Shown here: piece by piece, positions 16,619 through 23,613 of the stretch
Position numbering within the stretch: position 1 is the first letter of the stretch
Layout: each line of letters begins with the position of its first letter
Source of the DNA: Luteibaculum oceani
Lineage (GTDB): Bacteria > Bacteroidota > Bacteroidia > Flavobacteriales_D > Luteibaculaceae
Length of the DNA: 64,000 nt
Direction of reading: 5' to 3'
Assembly: GCF_007995015.1 (NCBI RefSeq)
Contig: NZ_VORB01000004.1
Coordinates: forward strand, 186,001-250,000
Notes under the pieces: generated by a model
The model's input: only the letters and a program-made list of their open reading frames with translations
What the model was told of the DNA's origin: nothing
The model's database searches: none
Program-made: the position numbers and the translations under genes

Positions 16619-17651
16619 TGTAAAATGTATTTATTGCTTTCAATAATTGAATATTTTCCTCTTGAGTTCCTACGGAAATTCTAAGGGTATTTTTTACTTG
16701 TGCCCCTCTGTCTCTAATTACAATGCCCAGCTGGGTTAAATTGCGGTACAATTCCTTAGCTCGACTAGTTTCCACCAAAATAAAATTGGCATTAGAGGGG
16801 AAAACACTTTCAAAATATCCTGACTCATTTAGAGCCTTGTAAAGCTTATTTCGCTCATTTATAAGATTTTCGATATGCCCCTTCCAACGGCCGGAACTAA
16901 TTTGCCTATGGGCTTCCAACTGGCTTAATTGGTTAATATTATACGGCGGTTTTATCGTGTTTAAAAAGTCAATAATTTCTGGACTGGCAATAGCAACTCC
17001 TACTCGCAACCCTGCCAAACCAAAAGCCTTGCTTAAGGTTCTTAACACCACAAGGTTTTGATATTTCTGCAACAGATTTATGGCACTTTGCTCCGAAAAT
17101 TCCGCATAAGCCTCATCAACCACCACAATGCATTGTTTCAATCGCAATATTTCCTCTATGTCGTTCAGGCGCATATCATTTCCGGTAGGGTTATTTGGAG
17201 AGCAGAAGAAAACCAATTTCGGTTTCTCAGCTTCAATTATGCGTTTTAACTCCTTTAAATTAGCCTGAAAGGATGGATTGAGAGGGCACGAAAGCACCGC
17301 TACATTTTGAATGGCCGCCGTCTGCTCATACATACTATAGGTAGGTGGTTGCACAACTACCTGGTCTTGCCCCGGCACACAGAAAAGCCGAAGGACCATA
17401 TCTATGGCTTCGTCTGATCCATTTCCGAGAAAAATAGATTCGCTATCCACACCGTAAATAGTGCCTAACTCTTTTTTAAGTTTGGTCTGTAATGGGTCAG
17501 GATACCTATTAATTTGGTTATCAAATTCCTTATCAAATGGATTTTCATTGGCGTCCAACCAAACCGATGCAACACCTTTAAATTCACTTCTAGCGTTACT
17601 ATAAGGTTTTAGACCTAATAAGTGCGGTGCTATAAAACTCTTTAGATTCAT
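16605..17651 (-). CDS. hisC: Histidinol-phosphate aminotransferase
   Basis: This 348-residue fold-type I PLP aminotransferase has WLDANENPFD near 31-40, FCSPNNPTGN near 149-158 and Asp179 in VVVDEAYAEF. The PLP lysine is Lys208 in RTLSKAFGLAGLRVG. It transfers the amino group from glutamate to imidazole acetol phosphate. It overlaps hisD by 4 nt (ATGA) and hisB by 14 nt. Confidence 0.95.
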   Translation of the reverse strand: MNLKSFIAPHLLGLKPYSNARSEFKGVASVWLDANENPFDKEFDNQINRYPDPLQTKLKKELGTIYGVDSESIFLGNGSDEAIDMVLRLFCVPGQDQVVVQPPTYSMYEQTAAIQNVAVLSCPLNPSFQANLKELKRIIEAEKPKLVFFCSPNNPTGNDMRLNDIEEILRLKQCIVVVDEAYAEFSEQSAINLLQKYQNLVVLRTLSKAFGLAGLRVGVAIASPEIIDFLNTIKPPYNINQLSQLEAHRQISSGRWKGHIENLINERNKLYKALNESGYFESVFPSNANFILVETSRAKELYRNLTQLGIVIRDRGAQVKNTLRISVGTQEENIQLLKAINTFYNEKG

Positions 17652-18925
17652 TGCAGTCTTATTTTAACGGCGTTAGCATGCGCTTGAAGTCCCTCATTTT
17701 CTGCCATGCAAATAACAGTGCTCGATAGGTTTCCCAATCCTTCTTTACTGAGTTTTTGAAAGGTGATTTTGCGAAAATAGGAATCGAGATTCACGCCAGA
17801 ATATGCTCTTGAAAAGCCTGATGTTGGCAGGGTGTGATTCGTTCCAGAGGCATAATCGCCTACGGACTCGGGACTATACTCCCCAATAAACACAGATCCT
17901 GCATTCCTTACTTTTTCCGATAATTCCATGGCATCCATTGTGCTTATTATCAAGTGCTCTGGAGCATAGGTGTTAACAAAATCAACTGACTTCTTACTGT
18001 CTTTAAAAATTACAGCGAAAGAATTTTTTAGCGCACCACTGGCGATTCCCTCTCTGGGTAGCGTTCTAAGTTGTATTTCCAACTCTGCTTTCACCTCAGC
18101 TACTTTCTGTTCTGAGTTAGTTACTAACACTACCTGAGAATCCATACCGTGCTCTGCTTGAGATAGTAGATCCGAGGCAATAAAAGCGGCGTTAGAATTT
18201 TCATCAGCCCAAACCAACAATTCGGATGGTCCCGCTGGCATATCTATAGCAACTCCTACTTGCTGCGCTTTCATTTTTGCCGCAGTAACGTATTGATTTC
18301 CCGGACCAAATATTTTGTCACACTTAGGAATACTTTCCGTTCCATAAGTTGCCGCTGCTACCGCCTGAGCTCCTCCAACTGTATAAATATTACTAACCCC
18401 AGCTAATTTGGCTGCATAGGCTATTGCAGGGTGTATAGACTTTTCTTTATTGGGAGGAGTAAATAAATTGATTTCCCCTACTCCCGCAATTTTTGCGGGA
18501 ATGGCCAACATAAGAACCGTTGAAAACAAGGGTGCCGTTCCCCCAGGAATATAAATTGCCACACGCTCTATAGGCACGGGCTTTTGCCAGCATTCAACAC
18601 CAGGCTCAACGGTAATTACGGCCTCTGGTGTTTTCTGCGCCCTGTGGAACTTTTCTATGTTCTTGGCTGCATGCTTAATGGCATTTTGAAGGTCTGCTCC
18701 ACACTCCTTTGCAAGCTTATCCCACGTGATAGCATCCATTAAAAACTTGCTAGGAACCGAGGCTTCGAACATCCTTGCGTAATCCAAAAGTGCCTGGTCG
18801 CCTTTTGATTTTACCGACTGAAATATTTGATTAATCAATTCCTCCAAATTTGCAGCGTCTACTGAGGGACGTTGACATAAACTCGACCACGAATCAATCT
18901 GAGGCTCTTTATAAATTGCTAACAT
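17648..18925 (-). CDS. hisD: Histidinol dehydrogenase
   Basis: This 425-residue zinc-dependent NAD enzyme performs the last two oxidations to histidine. Recognisable segments are PGGTAPLFSTVLMLAIPAKI near 130-150, GPGNQYVTAAK, DMPAGPSELLVWAD, the zinc-ligand region LLSQAEHGMDSQ and the late APEHLI and GEYSPESVGDYASGTNHTLP. It shares one base with the hisG stop. Confidence 0.97.
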   Translation of the reverse strand: MLAIYKEPQIDSWSSLCQRPSVDAANLEELINQIFQSVKSKGDQALLDYARMFEASVPSKFLMDAITWDKLAKECGADLQNAIKHAAKNIEKFHRAQKTPEAVITVEPGVECWQKPVPIERVAIYIPGGTAPLFSTVLMLAIPAKIAGVGEINLFTPPNKEKSIHPAIAYAAKLAGVSNIYTVGGAQAVAAATYGTESIPKCDKIFGPGNQYVTAAKMKAQQVGVAIDMPAGPSELLVWADENSNAAFIASDLLSQAEHGMDSQVVLVTNSEQKVAEVKAELEIQLRTLPREGIASGALKNSFAVIFKDSKKSVDFVNTYAPEHLIISTMDAMELSEKVRNAGSVFIGEYSPESVGDYASGTNHTLPTSGFSRAYSGVNLDSYFRKITFQKLSKEGLGNLSSTVICMAENEGLQAHANAVKIRLQ

Positions 18926-19782
18926 TACTTGAACATTTTTTCAATTGGAACTACGAGTACACCTTCTGCTCCCACTTTGTGCAGCTCATCAATGACCTCC
19001 CAAACCTGTTTCGCATTTACCACACTGTGTACTGAACTCCATCCCTTTTTTAGAAGGGGCATGACGGTTGGACTGGATATTCCAGGTAAAACAGCTGCAA
19101 TTTCATCAAGTTTCTCATTGGGCGCATTTAGCAGGATGTACCTATTATTTTTTCCTTCTTTAACTGCCTTGATTCGGAACAAGAGTTGCTCCAGAAACTC
19201 ATTGTGTTCGTTGGACAGGCTTTTATTCGCAACTAAAACTGCCTCGGATTTAAGGATGGTTTCTACTTCTTTTAACCCATTCATTGCAAGCGTAGATCCC
19301 GTACTAACGATGTCCATTATACCGTCGGCTAAACCAATACCAGGAGCAATTTCAACGGATCCAGAAATGTCGTGGATGGACGCCTCAATACCTTGTTGGC
19401 TTAAGTAGGTTTTTAATATTTCACCATAGCTGGTGGCGATGCGTTTACCTGAGAAATAGGAAATTCCCGTGTAATTTTCACCTCTTGGTATGGCAAGAGA
19501 CATACGACACTTTCCAAAGCCCAATTTTGCAACGGTATTGATATCTCGTTTTTCTTCGAGCAACACATTCTCACCCACAATTCCCAATTGGGCTACACCA
19601 TTTTCCACATACTTTGGAATATCATCATCTCGAAGAAATAATATTTCCACATTGGAATTAGGAACATTGGCTTTTAACTTATTGTGTCCAAGATTTAACT
19701 CAAATCCGCAGTCTTTTAAAACCTCAATGGACTTATCACTTAATCGTCCACCCTTTTGAATTGCAATTTTTAAAGTTTCCAT
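18925..19782 (-). CDS. hisG: ATP phosphoribosyltransferase (long form)
   Basis: From the ATG at 19782 the protein is METLKIAIQKGGRLSDKS..., 285 residues, the normal length of the long HisG. It has a periplasmic-binding-like catalytic domain (GLADGIMDIVSTGSTL is the PRPP loop). A C-terminal ACT-like regulatory domain from ~215 implies feedback control by histidine. It condenses ATP and PRPP, the committed step. A longer reading frame starting at 19851 would translate through the attenuator terminator and should not be used as the start. It is the first structural gene after the his leader. Confidence 0.96.
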   Translation of the reverse strand: METLKIAIQKGGRLSDKSIEVLKDCGFELNLGHNKLKANVPNSNVEILFLRDDDIPKYVENGVAQLGIVGENVLLEEKRDINTVAKLGFGKCRMSLAIPRGENYTGISYFSGKRIATSYGEILKTYLSQQGIEASIHDISGSVEIAPGIGLADGIMDIVSTGSTLAMNGLKEVETILKSEAVLVANKSLSNEHNEFLEQLLFRIKAVKEGKNNRYILLNAPNEKLDEIAAVLPGISSPTVMPLLKKGWSSVHSVVNAKQVWEVIDELHKVGAEGVLVVPIEKMFK

Positions 19783-19784
19783 AA

Positions 19785-19812
19785 ACAAAAAAGGCTCGCC
19801 GAAGCGAGCCTT
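19785..19812 (-). terminator. his attenuator: leader terminator before hisG
   Basis: On the minus strand the 9-bp stem AAGGCTCGC/GCGAGCCTT has the stable tetraloop TTCG and is followed by a T-rich tract ending in GTTTATG, whose ATG is hisG. An intrinsic terminator directly ahead of a biosynthetic gene and 40 nt after the His-rich leader stop is the expected place for an attenuator. Confidence 0.9.
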
Positions 19813-19898
19813 ATATATTGGTTTAAAATTTAATTTATCACCATAACACAACTCACCCCTTTCCGGTTCCGGATAAATGATGATGAAAATGTTGTGTT
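19804..19898 (-). promoter_or_regulatory. his attenuator alternative pairings
   Basis: On the minus-strand RNA, segment A (AACACAAC, 19891-19898, in the Thr-Gln codons of the leader) pairs perfectly over 8 bp with segment B (GUUGUGUU, 19845-19852) just after the leader stop. B overlaps GUGAGUU (19850-19856), which can pair over 7 bp (three G:U) with GGCUCGC, the 5' arm of the terminator (19804-19810). A:B and B:terminator-arm are mutually exclusive. A ribosome stalled on the His codons would mask A and free B as antiterminator. A ribosome at the UGA would mask B and let the terminator form. The pairings are read by eye and the mechanism is inferred. Confidence 0.7.
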
Positions 19899-19909
19899 GA
19901 GAAAATCAT
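19853..19909 (-). CDS. hisL: his operon leader peptide
   Basis: This short minus-strand frame encodes MIFSTQHFHHHLSGTGKG and stops with TGA. Codons 7 and 9-11 are CAT, so four of five consecutive codons (7-11) are His. It lies 70 nt before hisG and is followed by alternative hairpins and an intrinsic terminator. This is the classical architecture of a histidine-sensing leader. By analogy with the enterobacterial His leader it would act in cis through ribosome position, and the peptide itself need not have a function. The ATG follows a perfect -7 promoter box by only 4 nt, so there is no room for a Shine-Dalgarno site. Confidence 0.85.
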   Translation of the reverse strand: MIFSTQHFHHHLSGTGKG

Positions 19910-19913
19910 GGCG

Positions 19914-19921
19914 CAAATGTA
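19914..19921 (-). promoter_or_regulatory. his operon promoter -7 box
   Basis: The minus strand reads TACATTTG, an exact TAnnTTTG match. A TTTG lies 18 nt upstream, slightly closer than the usual 19-21. The leader ATG begins 4 nt after the box, so transcription should start at or within a few bases of the leader start codon. Confidence 0.65.
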
Positions 19922-19984
19922 ATCAAATCTCTAAAACTCCAAATAAAATTTTATTTTTTTTGAATTCGCATTCAAAATCCAATC

Positions 19985-20476
19985 TTAAACTGAGTAAACA
20001 TAGGCTCTACCACGTCTTTCGGCTTGAACCAACCCTTTGCGATACATAGCAGAAGCAGTAATAGTTACACTTCTCGCAATTTTATCCTTATCCTCATTGG
20101 GCTCCAAAGCCTGAACCCTTTTAATTAATTCCTGAGAAGTCTGTGGTCCATTTTCGGAAATTAGATAAGCTAATTTTCTAGTATAACTCAATTTTGGATC
20201 GTATGCTTTTGGTAGCTTCACGGGTCTAACCTTTCTACCATTCATTTCCTTTTTACCAACCAAGCTATTTTTTGGCTTTGCTGGTTTTGGCTCACTAGCT
20301 CCTGTGACCACCTCGGCATTATCCCCAGCAGCTTTAGGAGTAGAATATGGCATATTTACCGTAGGAGCTTGATCTGCTCCCTCTATAAGAGATATAGTTT
20401 GACGCAGAGCCTTAAGTTGATTTTCTAATTGCACTTCCTGAATTCTCAAAAAGTGTACAACACTTGTCTTGTCCAT
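19985..20476 (-). CDS. Winged-helix-like protein between hutH and the his operon
   Basis: This 163-residue protein is of unrecognised specific family. Residues 5-35 look like a short coiled coil (RIQEVQLENQLKALRQTISLI truncated here to its heptads). The middle is a Pro/Lys-rich linker. The C-terminal ~70 residues, from KLSYTRKLAYLIS to YVYSV, have the helix-helix-helix-strand pattern of a winged helix: NGPQTSQELIKRV, SVTITASAMYRKGLV, then ERRGRAYVYSV as the wing. It could be a DNA-binding regulator. It lies 33 nt after hutH and directly upstream of the his promoter, all on one strand. Regulation of histidine genes is a guess from position only. Confidence 0.6.
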   Translation of the reverse strand: MDKTSVVHFLRIQEVQLENQLKALRQTISLIEGADQAPTVNMPYSTPKAAGDNAEVVTGASEPKPAKPKNSLVGKKEMNGRKVRPVKLPKAYDPKLSYTRKLAYLISENGPQTSQELIKRVQALEPNEDKDKIARSVTITASAMYRKGLVQAERRGRAYVYSV

Positions 20477-20509
20477 TGGGATACGTATTAATTATTGAAA
20501 TAATCTTTA

Positions 20510-22006
20510 TCAAAGATATAAATCAAACGCATCGACAGTAAAGGATTCACTTTTTTGCATGTAATTATGTAAAATATCATCTTTTTTCATAAACAATACC
20601 TGCTCTCTAAACCTTGTATATAAAGATTTAAGAACATCACTAGTGTCTTCGGGTTGATGAAAATCAAGAGCTTGAAAAGCTGTTAACAACTCAATTGATA
20701 GAATTCTATGCAAATTTTTAACGACGGAAAACCACTTTGTAGCAGCATTTGCCCCCATACTTACATGATCTTCTTGCCCATTAGAAGAATCTATAGTATC
20801 AACCGAGCTTGGTGTACATAATTGTTTATTTCTGCTAACTATTGAAGCAGCAGCATACTGAGGTATCATAAAACCTGAGTTAATTCCTGGCTCATCTACT
20901 AAAAATGGCGGCAAATTTCTTTCTCCAGAAATAAGTTTATATACTCTTCTTTCTGAGATAGAGCCCAATTCTGCGCATGCGATTGCAGCATAATCAAAGG
21001 CGATTGCTAACGGTTGACCATGAAAATTCCCTCCACTTACTATTTTATCCTCTTTGAATAATAATGTAGGGTTATCGGTAACCGCATTTATTTCATTTTC
21101 CAGAATAGTTTTTACATGGTTCAATGCATATAAACTTGCTCCATGCACCTGTGGGACACATCTAAAACTATATGGATCTTGAACATAAGGCTTCTTTTTA
21201 ATAATGGATTTACTCCCTTTAAGCAGGCTTTGTATTACTTCTGCAATAGCAACTTGCCCCGGATGCTTACGTAATTCATGAAGCTCCGTAATAAAGGGGT
21301 TTAAATTGCCCGAAAAGGCTTCTAAAGAAATTGCCGCGTTATGATTTGCTAGGTTAAGTAGCTGAAAGGCATTGTACAGGCAAATGCAACCAAATGCACT
21401 CATAAATTGTGTTCCATTTAAAATGGATATTCCTTCCTTTGCTTTTAACTCAATCGGAGACAATCCGTGCTTTTGATAGAGCTTTTTAGTAGGCACCTTT
21501 TGCGTACCGTCCCAAGCTTCTCCCTCACCAAAAAGCACCAATCCAAGATGTGCAAGGGGTGCTAAATCTCCACTTGCTCCCAAAGATCCATATTCATATA
21601 TAACCGGAACAATTCCTGCATTGTATACAGCAATCATTTGATCTATTAATTCTGTACTTACACCAGAATTACCTTTACTAAGACCGATTATTTTTAGTAG
21701 AAAAATAAGCTTGGAGACTTCCATAGAAATAGGTTCTCCTACCCCACAAGCATGAGACCGAACTAGGTTAAACTGGAGCTCAGACAACATCGACTTGTTA
21801 ATCTCTGTATTACAAAGGCTTCCAAATCCAGTGTTAATTCCATAAATAGGATCTTCTGCTTCCTCTAACTTCTTCTCCAGAAAATCTCGCCCCTTGGCTA
21901 TATCATTTCTACTCTCGGGTGAAAGCTCCACCATATCGGCCTTTAAGCCTTGAATTATATCATCTATGGTGAGAAAATCTTGGGATATTATGAATTTACT
22001 TGCCAC
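20510..22006 (-). CDS. hutH: Histidine ammonia-lyase (orphan)
   Basis: The protein has 498 residues. The MIO cofactor tripeptide Ala144-Ser145-Gly146 lies in YGSLGASGDLAPLAHL. The substrate-selectivity pair is Ser84-His85 (LVRSHACGVGEP), as in histidine rather than tyrosine or phenylalanine lyases. Later family motifs GGNFHGQPLA and SSNGQEDHVSMG are present. It deaminates L-histidine to trans-urocanate. No hutU, hutI or hutG is nearby. Instead it overlaps the hisS stop by 11 nt and precedes the winged-helix-like gene, so it sits among histidine biosynthesis and charging genes. The role could be histidine disposal or urocanate supply. Confidence 0.9.
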   Translation of the reverse strand: MASKFIISQDFLTIDDIIQGLKADMVELSPESRNDIAKGRDFLEKKLEEAEDPIYGINTGFGSLCNTEINKSMLSELQFNLVRSHACGVGEPISMEVSKLIFLLKIIGLSKGNSGVSTELIDQMIAVYNAGIVPVIYEYGSLGASGDLAPLAHLGLVLFGEGEAWDGTQKVPTKKLYQKHGLSPIELKAKEGISILNGTQFMSAFGCICLYNAFQLLNLANHNAAISLEAFSGNLNPFITELHELRKHPGQVAIAEVIQSLLKGSKSIIKKKPYVQDPYSFRCVPQVHGASLYALNHVKTILENEINAVTDNPTLLFKEDKIVSGGNFHGQPLAIAFDYAAIACAELGSISERRVYKLISGERNLPPFLVDEPGINSGFMIPQYAAASIVSRNKQLCTPSSVDTIDSSNGQEDHVSMGANAATKWFSVVKNLHRILSIELLTAFQALDFHQPEDTSDVLKSLYTRFREQVLFMKKDDILHNYMQKSESFTVDAFDLYL

Positions 22007-23372
22007 AGTATTTTGCTATAGTTAATATTAAATCGTCTTTGGAATGCGAAGTTTGCTCTCCGGTTTCCATATTTTTTAATTGAATTAGTCCTTCGGACCA
22101 TTCTTTATCACCTGCTAACACTACAAAGGGTATATCGTTATCGTTAGCGTATTTCATTTGCTTTTTAAGCTTAGCATTTTCAGGATACATAACAGCAGAA
22201 ACTCCGCGATCCCTTAGAGTCGTGCATAGAGAAAAATTATTTGGTGCCATCTCATCCTCGAAATAGCAAATCAACACATCATTTTGCCTTGCCGTATCTT
22301 TTGGGAATAACTCCAGAGCTTCTAATACATCATAAATGCGATCTGCACCAAAGGAAATACCGACGCCGGACAACCCCTTTTGGCCAAACACTCCCGTAAG
22401 ATCATCGTATCGACCTCCACCACAGATACTTCCAATTTGTACTTCATGGGCTTTTACCTCGAAAATGGCACCCGTGTAGTAATCTAATCCACGAGCAAGG
22501 GTAAAATCCAGGGCTAAATCCGCCTTTTTTATTCCTGCTAATTTTGCCTGGGTATAAACAAATTCCAATTCCTTTAAACCCTCTAATCCAATGGCCGAAT
22601 CTTTAAGAAGATCTCTCATCTTTTCAAGGCAAGATTCCGGATCTGCTGGTAAATCAAAAATTGGATAGGCTTTTTCAAGAGATGCAGCGTCCAGACCTTT
22701 AGCCAGCATTTCTTCAATTACTTTATCTCTACCTATTTTATCCAACTTATCCAGGGCCACGGTAAAGTCTACAATTTTATCGGGCTGACCGATTAACTCT
22801 GCTAGGCCACTAAGTACTTTTCTATTATTTATTTTAATAGTAAAGCCAGGAAGTTTCAGGTCGGTTAAAACTCGATCGAAAAGAAGCATTAGCTCTACTT
22901 CGTACCAAAGGGACTCTGATCCTACCACATCGGCATCGCACTGAAAAAATTCACGGTAACGCCCTTTTTGTGGACGATCTGCACGCCAAACAGGCTGAAT
23001 TTGATATCGTTTAAAAGGAAAAGTTAATTCGTTTTGATGCTGCACTACGAAACGAGCAAAGGGAACCGTTAAATCGTAACGCAAAGCTTTTTCTGATATA
23101 CTTGAGATTAAGGACTTTGAATCTTCATTTGCAAGGGCGCTTTTGTCGGCTTTTTTTAAATAATCTCCACTATTGAGAATTTTAAATATCAATCGATCTC
23201 CTTCCTCTCCATATTTACCCGTTAGTGTACTTAAATTCTCCATCGCTGGAGTTTCAATGGGTTGGTAGCCAAAAGACTTGAAATGCTTTTTGATGGTTGA
23301 AAAAATATATTCTCTTTTTCTAGCATCAGCAGGAATAAAATCTCTTGTCCCCTTTGGAATGGATGGTTTCAT
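21996..23372 (-). CDS. hisS: Histidyl-tRNA synthetase
   Basis: This 458-residue class II synthetase has the motif 2 region PVWRADRPQKGRYREFFQCD, the histidine-specific motifs LARGLDYYTGAIFEV (HisA-type) and GSICGGGRYDDL, and motif 3 GVGISFGADRI. A C-terminal anticodon-binding domain starts at ~360. It charges tRNA-His in the cytosol. The stop overlaps the hutH start by 11 nt. A 38-aa membrane protein gene ends 8 nt upstream of its start. Confidence 0.96.
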   Translation of the reverse strand: MKPSIPKGTRDFIPADARKREYIFSTIKKHFKSFGYQPIETPAMENLSTLTGKYGEEGDRLIFKILNSGDYLKKADKSALANEDSKSLISSISEKALRYDLTVPFARFVVQHQNELTFPFKRYQIQPVWRADRPQKGRYREFFQCDADVVGSESLWYEVELMLLFDRVLTDLKLPGFTIKINNRKVLSGLAELIGQPDKIVDFTVALDKLDKIGRDKVIEEMLAKGLDAASLEKAYPIFDLPADPESCLEKMRDLLKDSAIGLEGLKELEFVYTQAKLAGIKKADLALDFTLARGLDYYTGAIFEVKAHEVQIGSICGGGRYDDLTGVFGQKGLSGVGISFGADRIYDVLEALELFPKDTARQNDVLICYFEDEMAPNNFSLCTTLRDRGVSAVMYPENAKLKKQMKYANDNDIPFVVLAGDKEWSEGLIQLKNMETGEQTSHSKDDLILTIAKYCGK

Positions 23373-23380
23373 ATAATATT

Positions 23381-23497
23381 TTAATCTCGGTCTAAATCAA
23401 ATGGCTTGGTACCCGGTTTGCGCTGGTTCCCACCTTTTTTCCTTAGAAAAATATAAAGGATGTACAGCATGATAGAACCAAACAAATAGTACCACAT
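23381..23497 (-). CDS. Small 38-aa membrane protein upstream of hisS
   Basis: The frame from the ATG at 23497 to the TAA at 23381 encodes one hydrophobic helix (WYYLFGSIMLYILYIFL) followed by a basic tail (RKKGGNQRKPGTKPFDLDRD). The positive-inside pattern suggests a single-span protein with a cytoplasmic C-terminus. A -7 box TACCTTTG lies 7 nt upstream of its start and hisS begins 8 nt after its stop. It is therefore probably the first gene of the hisS-hutH transcript. I do not recognise the family. Its size means it is easily missed by gene callers. Confidence 0.6.
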   Translation of the reverse strand: MWYYLFGSIMLYILYIFLRKKGGNQRKPGTKPFDLDRD

Positions 23498-23504
23498 AAC
23501 GGGG

Positions 23505-23512
23505 CAAAGGTA
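23505..23512 (-). promoter_or_regulatory. Putative -7 box for the 38-aa gene and hisS
   Basis: The minus strand reads TACCTTTG, an exact TAnnTTTG match, 7 nt before the small ORF. The nearest TTTG upstream is about 25 nt away, longer than usual, so the -33 element is weak. Confidence 0.5.
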
Positions 23513-23569
23513 TTTGTTAAAAGGAAATTCCCTAAATCAAATTTCATGCACCTTGCACCAAGGTGAAAT

Positions 23570-23597
23570 AAAAAACCCCACCGCTAGGGGTGGGGCT
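23570..23597 (-). terminator. Intrinsic terminator after ettA
   Basis: The stem CCCCACC/GGTGGGG (576-582 with 589-595 in the last three digits) is followed on the minus strand by a T-run. It begins 18 nt past the ettA stop. Confidence 0.85.
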
Positions 23598-23613
23598 TAA
23601 TTGAATTGGAAAA

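Noticed and set aside
18929-19408. 159-codon plus-strand frame opposite hisG
   Set aside because: Antisense to hisG with Ser/Thr/Phe-rich text and no family resemblance.
19783-19851. N-terminal extension of hisG from an ATG at 19851
   Set aside because: The extra 23 codons lie across the attenuator terminator. HisG homologues begin at METLKIAIQ, and the ATG lies in the leader's regulatory segment.
20510-22006. Tyrosine or phenylalanine ammonia-lyase instead of HutH
   Set aside because: The selectivity pair is Ser-His, typical of histidine lyases, and the QEDHVSMG motif matches HutH.
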